Source of the DNA: Anaerolineaceae bacterium UBA6086
GTDB lineage: Bacteria > Chloroflexota > Anaerolineae > Anaerolineales > Anaerolineaceae
Length of the DNA stretch: 7,933 bases
Assembly (NCBI GenBank): GCA_002436005.1
Contig: DIXG01000038.1
Coordinates: 1 to 7,933 of the forward strand
Direction: 5' to 3'
The position numbers and the translations under genes are program-made. Shown here in pieces: positions 1-5,394 of the stretch. The stretch's first letter is position 1; each line of letters begins with the position of its first letter. The notes beneath the pieces were generated by a model. The model had not been told where the DNA came from, made no database searches, and saw only the letters and a list, made by a program, of their open reading frames with translations.

Positions 1-578
1 GCGTTGAGGACGGTCAGATCGTGGGGTTTGATGTACTGCAGAAATTCATCCTCTGTGAAGCGATCGGCTTCGCCGCCCTGTGCGGAAAAATAGATCCCAT
101 CTGCGCCGGCGTCAATGCAGGCAGCTGAGAAGGCAGCCAGGCTTTCGGCAATCGTGGAAAGACCCGCAGAAACGGATTCGGGGTCGATTTTCAAATGTTC
201 GGTTACCATTTTATTGGCGGCGTGGTTGCCTGAGGAAAAGGGGTTGAAAATTGTCGTCACTGTCAGGCACTCCCCGGCAAGCTGATCGGTGATCATCTTG
301 ATTTCATCCAGCTGTGCCTGATAAAAGCTGCTGGAGAGGGGGGCAGGTCTGATTTTGCGCCAATCACCTGGAGTCTTGATCTCTGTCTCCACGCGGTAGG
401 GGTGTTCGTTCATGATCTTCAAGAAATCAAGGTTTGCCTTGCGGTAGTAATCCAGGTGAGCCCGGACAGACTCTTTTCCCTGTGCCATTTCTCTTGGGAA
501 ATGAAACCAGAAGCTGGCAGGAACCCGATCGGCTGTTTTTCCATCAAGAACCAAATTCATGCGGTCAATTTTATTCAT
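1..578 (-). CDS. Uroporphyrinogen decarboxylase (URO-D) family protein, partial (C-terminus beyond the left edge)
   Basis: Reading the minus strand from the ATG at 578-576 gives 192 codons open to the window edge. The start is set by AAGGAG (592-587), 8 bases upstream. The protein opens MNKIDRMNLVLDGKTADRVP, the typical beginning of UroD-like proteins (KxRxxxaLxGkxxDRvPv). DAGADGIYFSAQGG at residues 156-169 matches the barrel strand and loop common to the family. The HemE substrate-site signature (MRQAGRY after the first strand) is absent; residues 20-28 read PASFWFHFP instead. It is therefore probably not the haem-pathway enzyme but one of the UroD-like proteins related to corrinoid or methyl-transfer enzymes (MtaA/CmuA relatives); the substrate cannot be told. 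Family members are usually about 330-380 residues, so roughly 40% is missing. It is transcribed divergently from the gene at 862. The family call is firm and the role is open. Confidence 0.88.
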   Translation of the reverse strand, partial: MNKIDRMNLVLDGKTADRVPASFWFHFPREMAQGKESVRAHLDYYRKANLDFLKIMNEHPYRVETEIKTPGDWRKIRPAPLSSSFYQAQLDEIKMITDQLAGECLTVTTIFNPFSSGNHAANKMVTEHLKIDPESVSAGLSTIAESLAAFSAACIDAGADGIYFSAQGGEADRFTEDEFLQYIKPHDLTVLN

Positions 579-586
579 CGTTATTA

Positions 587-592
587 CTCCTT
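587..592 (-). promoter_or_regulatory. Shine-Dalgarno site of the UroD-like gene
   Basis: AAGGAG on the minus strand with 8 bases before the ATG at 578. It supports that start and the reality of the edge-truncated gene. Confidence 0.7.
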
Positions 593-620
593 GCTTAAAT
601 TTTATCAGCAAATTCTTTTA

Positions 621-661
621 AACGCTGAACTGCAGGTGATTGGACCTGCAGTTCATACGTT
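621..661 (-). promoter_or_regulatory. Strong hairpin in the leader of the UroD-like gene
   Basis: TGAACTGCAGGT (626-637) is perfectly repeated in inverse as ACCTGCAGTTCA (644-655) around a 6-base loop. After a small asymmetric bulge, four more pairs form (AACG 621-624 with CGTT 658-661). On the minus strand it lies 48-83 bases before the UroD-like ATG. If the weak -10 candidate at 701-696 is used, the hairpin is inside the transcript leader. It could be an attenuator, an RNA-stability element or a dimeric repressor operator. No convincing T-tract follows on either strand, so a plain terminator is less likely. The structure is seen directly; the function is inferred. Confidence 0.55.
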
Positions 662-695
662 CACCAATAAGGAGCAGATTTGACCCGTAAAATCC

Positions 696-701
696 ATTAT
701 C
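696..701 (-). promoter_or_regulatory. Possible -10 element for the UroD-like gene
   Basis: GATAAT on the minus strand, with TTAGTT 16 bases upstream as a poor -35. It would give a leader of about 110 bases that contains the 621-661 hairpin. This is a weak match and should be treated as a guess. Confidence 0.25.
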
Positions 702-811
702 GAAAGGTCTTATCTACAACTAATTATGACAGGCGAGGCAGTCGATTGTTGGGTTTGTATAAGCTTGGGGTGGTTTTGGTTTGAAAAGAATCAGCTCCCA
801 GCAAGACAGGT

Positions 812-817
812 TATAAT
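812..817 (+). promoter_or_regulatory. Possible -10 element for the LprI-like gene
   Basis: A perfect TATAAT lies 44 bases before the ATG at 862, in an AT-rich stretch. No good -35 hexamer sits at 16-18 bases; the nearest TTGAAA (781-786) is 25 bases away. A true -10 is plausible from position only. Confidence 0.35.
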
Positions 818-861
818 TAAAGTCGTTTCTTTTACGCTTTAGACAGGATCGAGATTGGCTT

Positions 862-1362
862 ATGCAGCGTCACATGCAGAATATTTCATTTCTTGCGATT
901 GTGGGTGTGCTCCTGGGGTGCGCCTACTTCTTCTCGCAGCTCACCAATGTGAGCCAGCGTGAGGTGCCAGCTGCCGTCACCCCCAGCCAGGCGCTGGAAA
1001 CTGTGGCAGACATACCGGATTGCGATGCGGACATGGCAGGGGAGGATGTTTTGGCGTGTTTTGAGGATGCTGCGGAGGTATCTGATCATCTGGTAGAAAA
1101 TGCGGTGGACGAGATCCGCCAGTTGGAATCAGACCCGGAACGGCGCGTGGCTTTTCTGGATACACAAATTGCCTGGGAAGAATCCCGTAAGGCGGACTGC
1201 GACCTGGTTCTCGCTATGGCAGATGACATGGAACAGGGCAAGATCTTGCGTGCATCCTGCTTGCGAGATCGGAACCTGCTGCGGCTGGCGCAGCTGGAAG
1301 AATATATTTGTGACTGGTATTCCACCTCTGATTGTGTTGCTGAGGACTCGAATGAGGATTGA
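862..1362 (+). CDS. LprI/DUF1311-like secreted or membrane-anchored protein
   Basis: 166 residues. Residues 8-27 form a hydrophobic segment with a possible lipobox (LLGC, Cys20), so the protein is exported and held in the membrane as a lipoprotein or by an N-terminal anchor. The few basic residues before it (R3, H4) leave this choice open. Residues about 97-150 resemble the LprI N-terminal domain (the family of M. tuberculosis lysozyme inhibitor LprI, formerly DUF1311): W105, R109, C113, a variable loop, C133, R137 and a leucine-rich helix. Six further cysteines fall in pairs (54/66, 113/133, 150/158), fitting disulfides in an extracytoplasmic protein. The region from 46 to 95 is acidic and not assignable. 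The ribosome site is weak (AGGA at 845-848). It precedes the GH32 gene by 47 bases on the same strand. Lysozyme inhibition is not shown; many family members have no known role. Confidence 0.75.
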   Translation: MQRHMQNISFLAIVGVLLGCAYFFSQLTNVSQREVPAAVTPSQALETVADIPDCDADMAGEDVLACFEDAAEVSDHLVENAVDEIRQLESDPERRVAFLDTQIAWEESRKADCDLVLAMADDMEQGKILRASCLRDRNLLRLAQLEEYICDWYSTSDCVAEDSNED

Positions 1363-1378
1363 CCAGCTGGCTGGTCGA
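1359..1378 (+). terminator. Hairpin overlapping the LprI-like stop codon
   Basis: GACCAG (1361-1366) pairs with CTGGTC (1371-1376) around a CTGG loop, extended by a G-U and an A-U pair to 1359/1378. A loose pyrimidine run (CTTTTCC, 1382-1388) follows. It may be a leaky terminator or processing site separating the LprI-like gene from the GH32 gene. The stem is short and the T-tract poor. Confidence 0.3.
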
Positions 1379-1399
1379 ACACTTTTCCAAATTAACAAC

Positions 1400-1405
1400 A
1401 GGAAA
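1400..1405 (+). promoter_or_regulatory. Shine-Dalgarno site deciding the GH32 start
   Basis: AGGAAA 4 bases before the ATG at 1410. It favours this start over the in-frame TTG at 1359, which would add 17 residues unlike the family and overlap the previous gene. Confidence 0.6.
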
Positions 1406-1409
1406 TCAC

Positions 1410-2870
1410 ATGAGAACAGAAGAATGGTTTAACAACCCTGATGAAACCCGCCGTTTGATGGCAGGCGATTTTCACCGTCCAGTGTATCATTTCTTGCCGC
1501 CCAAAAATTGGATGAATGACCCGAACGGGCTGTTCTTTTGGCAGGGTAAATACCATCTTTTTTATCAGTTCAATCCCTACACGCCGTTGTGGGGGTTTAT
1601 TCACTGGGGGCATGCCAGCAGCACGGATATGATCCACTGGCAGGATCATCCGATCGCTCTTTTCCCTGAAGATGGTACAGGTGATGCGCTGGGGTGCTGG
1701 AGCGGGTGTATTGTGGCGGATGACGGAGTCCCCTCTGCGTTGTATACAGGGTTTGTCAATCCCGAGGAGACGCCTGTCATGCTTGCCAGGGCTGATGACC
1801 CTGACCTGACCCGGTGGACGAAAAGCCCCCACAACCCTGTGATCAGTGCGCCCCCGCCCGGCGTGATCCAAACTGATTTCCGTGATCCTTATGTTTGGCG
1901 AGAAGGGGAGCTGTGGAAGATGGTGATGGGCGCCGGGATGGAGAGCGGCAAGAGCAGCGTGCTGCTTTACCAATCTGACAACCTGGTCGATTGGGAGTAT
2001 TGCGGTGTGCTATTTGAAAGGAAAGTTGATTCTGTTCGCATGTGGGAATGTCCAAATTTCTTCCGCTTGGGAGATCACTATGTCTTGATGGTGTCACTGT
2101 TCCCCGACGCACAGGGCGTCTATTATTATGTGGGTGACTATGATGGGACCACCTTCACATCCATCGCTGAAGGCTATTTTGATGCCGGACCATGCCTGTA
2201 TGCGCCGCATGTGCGGACATTCCCTGATGGCAGAACAATCCTGTTTGGTTGGCTGATGGAAGGTCGTTCGGATGAGGCGATTGAGACAGCAGGCTGGGCG
2301 GGGGTACAGGCGATCCCGCGTGAGCTGGCTCTGGACGCGGAGGGGCATCTGGTCAGCAAGCCAATCGAGGAGAGCCTATCCTTGCGCCAGGAAGGGCAGG
2401 CTTTCACCGAACTTATCCTGAAGGCTGGCAAAGCCGAGTTGCTTCCTGTGCGCGGCAGACACCTGGAACTGGATCTGGTGATGGAGACCTCGGGTGGAGG
2501 TGTGAACCTGGGCGTTCTTGCTTCGGGGAAGGATGAAGAAGTGACCTGGATCCGGCTGGATTTTGAGGAAAATCTACTGACTCTGAATACGACCCAATCA
2601 AGTTTATCGAGTGAAGTAAGGACAGGTTGTCAAACCATTGCCTTACCGGAAAGGTTGGGTGCAGAGATCGCATTGAAAGTCTTTGTGGATGGGTCTGTGA
2701 TTGAAGCCTGGGTGGATGGACGGATTAATCTCACCGGGAGAGCCTATCCCACACAGTCGGATGCAAACGGAGTGATTTTGCTGGCTCAATCTGATGAAAC
2801 CCGTATCAAGACGCTGGAGGTGTGGCAAATGGAAGCGATTTGGCCCGCGCCCAATGAGGAAAGCAGTTGA
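1410..2870 (+). CDS. Glycoside hydrolase family 32 beta-fructofuranosidase (sucrase / sucrose-6-phosphate hydrolase type)
   Basis: 486 residues from the ATG at 1410. All three GH32 catalytic motifs are intact: WMNDPNG at 34-40 with nucleophile Asp37, FRDP at 157-160 with transition-state stabiliser Asp159, and WECPNFF at 212-218 with acid/base Glu213. The five-bladed propeller spans about residues 22-320, and the C-terminal beta-sandwich ends with a typical module (VFVDGSVIEAWVDGR). There is no signal peptide, so it should act in the cytoplasm on sucrose, sucrose-6-phosphate or short fructans, releasing fructose. Length is normal for bacterial sucrases (about 480-500). No PTS component, sugar permease, fructokinase or LacI regulator is seen beside it, so the natural substrate is undecided. 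Its TGA overlaps the TTG start of the next gene. Family certain, exact substrate not. Confidence 0.95.
   Translation: MRTEEWFNNPDETRRLMAGDFHRPVYHFLPPKNWMNDPNGLFFWQGKYHLFYQFNPYTPLWGFIHWGHASSTDMIHWQDHPIALFPEDGTGDALGCWSGCIVADDGVPSALYTGFVNPEETPVMLARADDPDLTRWTKSPHNPVISAPPPGVIQTDFRDPYVWREGELWKMVMGAGMESGKSSVLLYQSDNLVDWEYCGVLFERKVDSVRMWECPNFFRLGDHYVLMVSLFPDAQGVYYYVGDYDGTTFTSIAEGYFDAGPCLYAPHVRTFPDGRTILFGWLMEGRSDEAIETAGWAGVQAIPRELALDAEGHLVSKPIEESLSLRQEGQAFTELILKAGKAELLPVRGRHLELDLVMETSGGGVNLGVLASGKDEEVTWIRLDFEENLLTLNTTQSSLSSEVRTGCQTIALPERLGAEIALKVFVDGSVIEAWVDGRINLTGRAYPTQSDANGVILLAQSDETRIKTLEVWQMEAIWPAPNEESS
2856..2862 (+). promoter_or_regulatory. Shine-Dalgarno site for the TTG-started GNAT gene
   Basis: GAGGAAA inside the last codons of the GH32 gene, 4 bases before TTG at 2867. 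It makes the TTG start credible. The alternative ATG at 2897 has GGAGGA at 2875-2880, about 16 bases away, which is too far. Confidence 0.6.
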
Positions 2871-3742
2871 GCTCGGAGGATTCGATCCTGGTTCCAATGC
2901 AAGGGGATCAGGTTGAGAGAGTATGCAGGCTGTTTGCCGGCATCCACCACACGGCTGCCCAACTCTTCCGTGAGGGGTGGGAGAAGGGACAGGCTGAAGC
3001 ATGGGTGAGCGAGGGGATGGACCCCTCTGGCGCGTTTGGCACGGTCTTTCGGGATGAATATGTGGTGTGTTATGCCGCATTTGATGCGGTTCAGCTTTCG
3101 GTAGCGTTGATCCAGCTTTTGGATGAGCGACTGGTCGATGTGATTGGGCGCCGCGGTGACCGTCCGCTATTTTGTAACATACGCGGCGATATGGAACCCA
3201 TGATTGCCCTGCTGAGGCAGCGCTGTTTCACTGAGGATTCACTGGGCTACGAGTTAAAGTGCTGTTCTGTGCCTGATCTGGTTCAGCAGGAAAGCGGGCT
3301 GGATGTCCGCAGCTTTGAGCCTGATCAATTTGAGGCGTATCTCACCCTTTTGGACGGCGCCTTCAATCCATTGATGGAGCAGACGGGTCATCCGATGAAC
3401 CCATTTTCCAGAGAGCGGGAGGATCTCAGGCAGCGCCTGATGGATCGTTCTGAAAAAGGGGATTTCGCGGCATTTTGGATGGGGCAGCGGCTGATCGGAT
3501 TGTATTATCTTTCGGGGGATGTGATTGATGTGCTGGCTGTGCATCCTGATTTTCATCATGCTGGCTTTGGGACTGTGCTCATTCAGCATGCAGCCCGGCA
3601 GGTGCTGCAAGTGCGCGGTTATCCGGCAGCCTATTTATTTGTGGTGGCTGCCAATGAGGGGGCGCGGCGGCTATATCTGCGGTTGGGGTTTGAGATATCG
3701 GGTTTTTATTCCGAAAACACTTACGCTGGCATTAACTGCTAA
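2867..3742 (+). CDS. GNAT family N-acetyltransferase, apparently two tandem GNAT-like halves
   Basis: 291 residues from a TTG start that overlaps the GH32 stop codon (TTGA), implying translational coupling. The C-terminal half (about 146-288) is a GNAT domain. Motif A is VIDVLAVHP at 219-227 followed by HHAGFGT at 230-236, the acetyl-CoA pyrophosphate loop, where His230 stands in place of the usual Arg/Gln. Motif B is VVAANEGARRLYLRLGFE at 259-276. The N-terminal half (about 7-133) has the spacing of a decayed GNAT fold, ending near MIALLRQRCFTEDSLGYEL (112-130), but lacks a clear CoA loop. Two-domain GNATs of this kind are known (MshD/Eis-like layouts). The acyl acceptor cannot be predicted. 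Gene order suggests co-expression with the sucrase, but a metabolic link is not evident. Confidence 0.85.
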   Translation: MSSEDSILVPMQGDQVERVCRLFAGIHHTAAQLFREGWEKGQAEAWVSEGMDPSGAFGTVFRDEYVVCYAAFDAVQLSVALIQLLDERLVDVIGRRGDRPLFCNIRGDMEPMIALLRQRCFTEDSLGYELKCCSVPDLVQQESGLDVRSFEPDQFEAYLTLLDGAFNPLMEQTGHPMNPFSREREDLRQRLMDRSEKGDFAAFWMGQRLIGLYYLSGDVIDVLAVHPDFHHAGFGTVLIQHAARQVLQVRGYPAAYLFVVAANEGARRLYLRLGFEISGFYSENTYAGINC

Positions 3743-3756
3743 GTTTCTAATCATTG

Positions 3757-3784
3757 AACTGCCTGTCAGGACGACAAGTTTTTT
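3757..3784 (+). terminator. Weak intrinsic terminator after the GNAT gene
   Basis: TGTC (3764-3767) pairs with GACA (3773-3776), and after a 3-base bulge AACT (3757-3760) pairs with AGTT (3777-3780). The run of T continues to 3784. The bulge makes the stem weak, but position and T-tract fit rho-independent termination of the plus-strand genes. Confidence 0.4.
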
Positions 3785-3801
3785 GCTATGGGGTAAATGC
3801 A

Positions 3802-3828
3802 AAGAGGCAACCCTCAGGGATGCCGCTT
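3802..3828. terminator. Hairpin between convergent genes, candidate terminator for the minus-strand operon
   Basis: AAG, GGCA and CCC (3802-3813) pair with GGG, TGCC and CTT (3817-3828) across a 3-base loop, with two single mismatches. On the minus strand it lies about 35 bases past the pentapeptide-protein stop and leads into CTTTGCATTT, a broken T-tract. It probably ends transcription from the right and may block read-through from the left. Confidence 0.45.
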
Positions 3829-3862
3829 AATTCGCATGAAATGTGATGTGTTTTTCTGCCGC

Positions 3863-4531
3863 CTATTTTGATGGCTGCTTTCGCTTTCGGATCATCGCAT
3901 AAACCATCAGCGCCAGCCCGCCAATCAACCCGCCAAGCAGGATAGTTTTTGCCTTGTTGGTCAGCCGGACCAGGGACTCGGGCATCAGGGTGGGGGGAAC
4001 TTTTGCCTGCTCCCAGTTGACATGATAGGCGCGCGCTCCTGTCAGGTCTGCATCTGTGAAATCTGCATGGGTGACATCGAGAGAGACTAACCTGGCATTT
4101 GCCAGGTTTGCTTCGTGGAAATCCGTGTTGATCATTTTTCCATTTGCAAGCACCGCATTGCGCAGGTTTGCTTTTTCAAAGCTGCCATCTTCCGCGTCCA
4201 CGCCGATCAGGGCTGATTCACTGAGGTCCGCCCCAACGAAACGGGCTTTGACCAGATCCCCCCCGAGCAGAATTGTGTTGTGAACAGCAGCATCTTCCAG
4301 AGATGCTTTATAAAAATTGGGATTGACCAGCAGGCTGTGTGAGAGGTCGGCATTTGCCAGGTCGGTTTTCCTGAGGATGGCGCCTACGGCACTCAGGTTT
4401 TTCAAGATCATGCCCCGCAAAGAGGCGCCTGAGAGATCCTGCCGGTCTCGTATGGCTTGGCGCGCCTCCTGGTCGTCAACGGGTTGGATGACTTCGGATG
4501 CTTTCTTTTCGATTTTGATTTCGTGGCTCAT
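3863..4531 (-). CDS. Pentapeptide-repeat protein with C-terminal transmembrane anchor
   Basis: 222 residues. From about residue 31 to 170 the chain is one uninterrupted run of 28 five-residue repeats, A(D/N)LXX type. The central hydrophobic residue stays in phase at 33, 38, 43, 53, 58, 63 and on to 163, mostly Leu with Phe at 73, 98, 118, 138 and 158. This predicts a right-handed quadrilateral beta-helix of about seven coils. Residues 1-30 are a charged N-terminal segment without a signal peptide. Residues 196-214 (ILLGGLIGGLALMVYAMI) are a membrane segment followed by RKRKQPSK, giving a tail-anchored layout; no sortase motif precedes it. The start has a perfect GGAGGTGAT (4540-4532) directly before ATG. 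It is the second gene of an operon, 29 bases after the DUF2807 gene. Known pentapeptide proteins include DNA-mimic gyrase protectors and scaffolds; nothing here decides the role. Confidence 0.88.
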   Translation of the reverse strand: MSHEIKIEKKASEVIQPVDDQEARQAIRDRQDLSGASLRGMILKNLSAVGAILRKTDLANADLSHSLLVNPNFYKASLEDAAVHNTILLGGDLVKARFVGADLSESALIGVDAEDGSFEKANLRNAVLANGKMINTDFHEANLANARLVSLDVTHADFTDADLTGARAYHVNWEQAKVPPTLMPESLVRLTNKAKTILLGGLIGGLALMVYAMIRKRKQPSK

Positions 4532-4540
4532 ATCACCTCC
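4532..4540 (-). promoter_or_regulatory. Unusually complete Shine-Dalgarno site of the pentapeptide-repeat gene
   Basis: GGAGGTGAT on the minus strand matches the anti-Shine-Dalgarno end over nine bases, with 4 bases between GGAGG and the ATG. It predicts strong initiation independent of the gene upstream. Confidence 0.6.
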
Positions 4541-4560
4541 ACATTCATTCTATACGATTT

Positions 4561-5226
4561 TTAATCCTCGTTCAACCTTTTTGCCTTTCCGATCCCGCTG
4601 ATCACCTGGCGAATTTTTGGTCTGCCGTAGTAATTGACCTGCCCCAAGCCAGAGATCGTGATGTCAAGGTCTTCAGCCACACGAAGGGTGGCATTGCCCT
4701 GTCCAGAAATCACGATCTGGATGGATTGGCTGGCAAGCTCTGGCGCCTGATATTCCGCAGAGCCCGAAATGCGAATGCTCTGTTGATCTGCCCTGCCGGC
4801 AGCAGTAAACTCGCCGCGCCCGCTGATGTGCATTTCCAGTTTGCTGCAGTCGAGGTGGTTTATTGCCAGTTTGCTCAGGCCGGAGACCCTGAGGTCTAAT
4901 TCGCTGACCGATAGAGACTCACAACCGAGGTCGCATTTGCCGCTGAGCTTGATCTCTCGCAAGTCCACACAGGTGAGGTAATAATTCACCTTTCGGTCTG
5001 AATTCGTAAAAACCGAAGAGATCAGTTTGCCAACAGTGCCCATCCAGTCGTCATCCAACCCCAGCACGAGGGTGCCCTGACGCACTTCAGTGACGATCTC
5101 TGAGAGAAGGTCTTCATCGGCTTCTATGGTGAGAGCAGGTTGTTCTCCCTGGGTGAGGATCAGCGAACCAATATCCTTAAGATGAATTCGATCAAAATTT
5201 TCGATAGAGCGAGTTTCTAATTTCAT
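4561..5226 (-). CDS. DUF2807 (head GIN domain) beta-solenoid protein, no export signal
   Basis: 221 residues from the ATG at 5226, chosen because AAAGGA (5238-5233) lies 6 bases upstream. The in-frame GTG at 5241 has a poorer site and would add only five residues. The opening (ETRSIENFDRIHLKDIGSLIL, residues 4-24, read as two pieces) and the repeated SG-containing turns are those of the DUF2807 / putative auto-transporter adhesin head GIN family. Ser-Gly pairs recur at 95, 115, 135, 154, 174, 192 and 210, spaced 18-20 residues, one per expected coil of a right-handed beta-helix. Many relatives carry a signal peptide or lipobox; none is present here, so the product is predicted cytoplasmic. 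It is the first gene of a two-gene operon with the pentapeptide-repeat protein. Family function is unknown and the 'adhesin' name is not a demonstrated activity. Confidence 0.88.
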   Translation of the reverse strand: MKLETRSIENFDRIHLKDIGSLILTQGEQPALTIEADEDLLSEIVTEVRQGTLVLGLDDDWMGTVGKLISSVFTNSDRKVNYYLTCVDLREIKLSGKCDLGCESLSVSELDLRVSGLSKLAINHLDCSKLEMHISGRGEFTAAGRADQQSIRISGSAEYQAPELASQSIQIVISGQGNATLRVAEDLDITISGLGQVNYYGRPKIRQVISGIGKAKRLNED

Positions 5227-5232
5227 GAGCGG

Positions 5233-5238
5233 TCCTTT
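5233..5238 (-). promoter_or_regulatory. Shine-Dalgarno site deciding the DUF2807 start
   Basis: AAAGGA on the minus strand, 6 bases before ATG 5226. It lies directly after the alternative GTG (5241-5239), so it supports the shorter form. Confidence 0.55.
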
Positions 5239-5279
5239 CACTATCTCTTGTGCAAACCTGCAAACCTAATGATGATAAA

Positions 5280-5288
5280 ATTATATCA
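5280..5288 (-). promoter_or_regulatory. Extended -10 promoter of the DUF2807/pentapeptide operon
   Basis: TGATATAAT on the minus strand: a perfect TATAAT (5285-5280) with the TG of an extended -10 at 5288-5287. The -35 region is only AT-rich (TTAATT at a 16-base spacer). It predicts a start near 5273 and a leader of about 47 bases. Confidence 0.55.
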
Positions 5289-5394
5289 CGAAATTTAGAA
5301 AAATTAAGTGAAATATCAATAAAACATAAGTTAATTTTGATAATGTCTATTCTGCTACATAATAAAATCAGAATAATAAATAATTTAGTTAATA

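Larger units (their letters stand above)
5227..5394. other. AT-rich intergenic spacer
   Basis: 168 bases between two minus-strand genes. Positions 5281-5400 contain 20 G or C in 120, about 17%, far below the flanking genes. Apart from the extended -10 at 5280-5288 I see no open frame, T-tract terminator or long repeat. It may act as an UP-element-like or nucleoid-protein-bound region. Confidence 0.6.

Noticed and set aside
1..578. HemE (true uroporphyrinogen decarboxylase of haem synthesis)
   Set aside because: The MRQAGRY substrate-site motif is missing and replaced by PASFWFHFP, so only membership of the wider URO-D family is claimed.
402..683. 93-codon open frame on the plus strand
   Set aside because: It is antisense to the UroD-like gene, runs through the leader hairpin and resembles no family.
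579..861. Cobalamin riboswitch upstream of the UroD-like gene
   Set aside because: No GCCACTG-type box or the expected multi-stem layout is visible; only the single long hairpin is present.
1359..1409. TTG start extending the GH32 protein by 17 residues
   Set aside because: The ATG at 1410 has its own ribosome site and gives the normal family N-terminus; the extension covers a hairpin.
1392..1973. 193-codon open frame on the minus strand
   Set aside because: It is an antisense shadow of the GH32 catalytic region, with no ribosome site considered convincing and no domain-like sequence.
3863..4531. Sortase-anchored surface protein, because of the hydrophobic C-terminus with a basic tail
   Set aside because: There is no signal peptide and no LPXTG-like motif before the hydrophobic segment.
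5227..5241. GTG start extending the DUF2807 protein by five residues
   Set aside because: The ribosome site AAAGGA lies between the GTG and the ATG and serves the ATG.
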